Origin: Betaproteobacteria bacterium | GTDB lineage: Bacteria > Pseudomonadota > Gammaproteobacteria > Burkholderiales > UBA9220 | Length of the DNA stretch: 5,825 nt | Assembly (NCBI GenBank): GCA_003519965.1 | Contig: DOVS01000157.1 | Coordinates: 1-5,825, forward strand | Direction of reading: 5' to 3' | Shown: positions 5,753 to 5,825 of the stretch, piece by piece | Numbering within the stretch: the stretch's first letter is position 1 | Layout: each line of letters starts with the position of its first letter | The notes under the pieces: model-generated | What the model was told of the DNA's origin: nothing | Seen by the model: the letters and a program-made list of their open reading frames with translations, nothing else | Databases searched by the model: none | Translations under genes and position numbers: made by a program

Positions 5753-5825
5753 GCGGGAATAGCTCAGTGGTAGAGCACAACCTTGCCAAGGTTGGGGTCG
5801 CGAGTTCGAATCTCGTTTCCCGCTC
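5753..5825 (+). tRNA. tRNA-Gly (anticodon GCC), 3' end cut by window edge
   Basis: A complete cloverleaf is visible. The acceptor GCGGGAA (5753-5759) pairs perfectly with TTCCCGC (5817-5823). The D-stem is GCTC/GAGC (5762-5765, 5773-5776). The anticodon stem CAACC/GGTTG (5778-5782, 5790-5794) holds loop TTGCCAA, with GCC at 5785-5787. The T-arm is GCGAG/CTCGT around TTCGAAT. The discriminator is T5824, and C5825 would be the first base of an encoded CCA, the rest lying outside. The GCC anticodon reads GGC and GGU, and GGC is common in this window. In related genomes tRNA-Cys and tRNA-Leu often follow, but they cannot be seen here. Confidence 0.97.

Noticed and set aside
1..5825. Mobile elements, CRISPR arrays, or defence or biosynthetic systems
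   Set aside because: I found no transposase, integrase, spaced direct repeats, attachment sites or clustered unknown genes. Nearly all coding sequence belongs to known housekeeping families.

Overview
The window looks like ordinary chromosome from a GC-rich proteobacterium, most likely a betaproteobacterium. NagZ and UvrC resemble Neisseria/Nitrosomonadales-type proteins as I remember them, and the order uvrC, pgsA, tRNA-Gly(GCC) is common in beta- and gammaproteobacteria. This assignment comes from memory of protein families, not from a search. I see no insertion sequence, prophage, CRISPR array or other mobile DNA.

Layout: (1) On the + strand, the 3' part of nagZ (peptidoglycan recycling; its start lies off the left edge) is followed after 15 nt by a zinc-type cation diffusion facilitator with a His-rich N-terminus. 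(2) On the - strand, efp (elongation factor P) converges on the transporter, and the two stop codons abut with no spacer. (3) An AT-rich 78-nt gap separates efp from a divergent + strand cluster. That cluster holds a family 5 (UDGb-like) uracil-DNA glycosylase, an unresolved 186-nt stretch with a possible 56-codon small ORF, uvrC and pgsA. (4) tRNA-Gly(GCC) closes the window. It has its own strong sigma-70-like promoter, and the right edge cuts its 3' end within the CCA.

Functionally, the UDG and UvrC genes form a DNA-repair pair (base excision and nucleotide excision). Both proteins show complete four-cysteine patterns for iron-sulfur clusters. PgsA commits CDP-diacylglycerol to phosphatidylglycerol synthesis. 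NagZ, the transporter and EF-P are unrelated housekeeping functions.

I do not see an obvious new multi-gene system. The points most worth a second look are: an EF-P of the 'PGKGGAY' loop type whose tip lysine is replaced by arginine, with no earP-like neighbour in view; a 17-bp near-perfect palindrome centred on the -35 box of the tRNA-Gly promoter; and the UDG-uvrC spacer, where a small ORF with a good ribosome binding site seems to change reading frame near a GNRA-type hairpin before uvrC.
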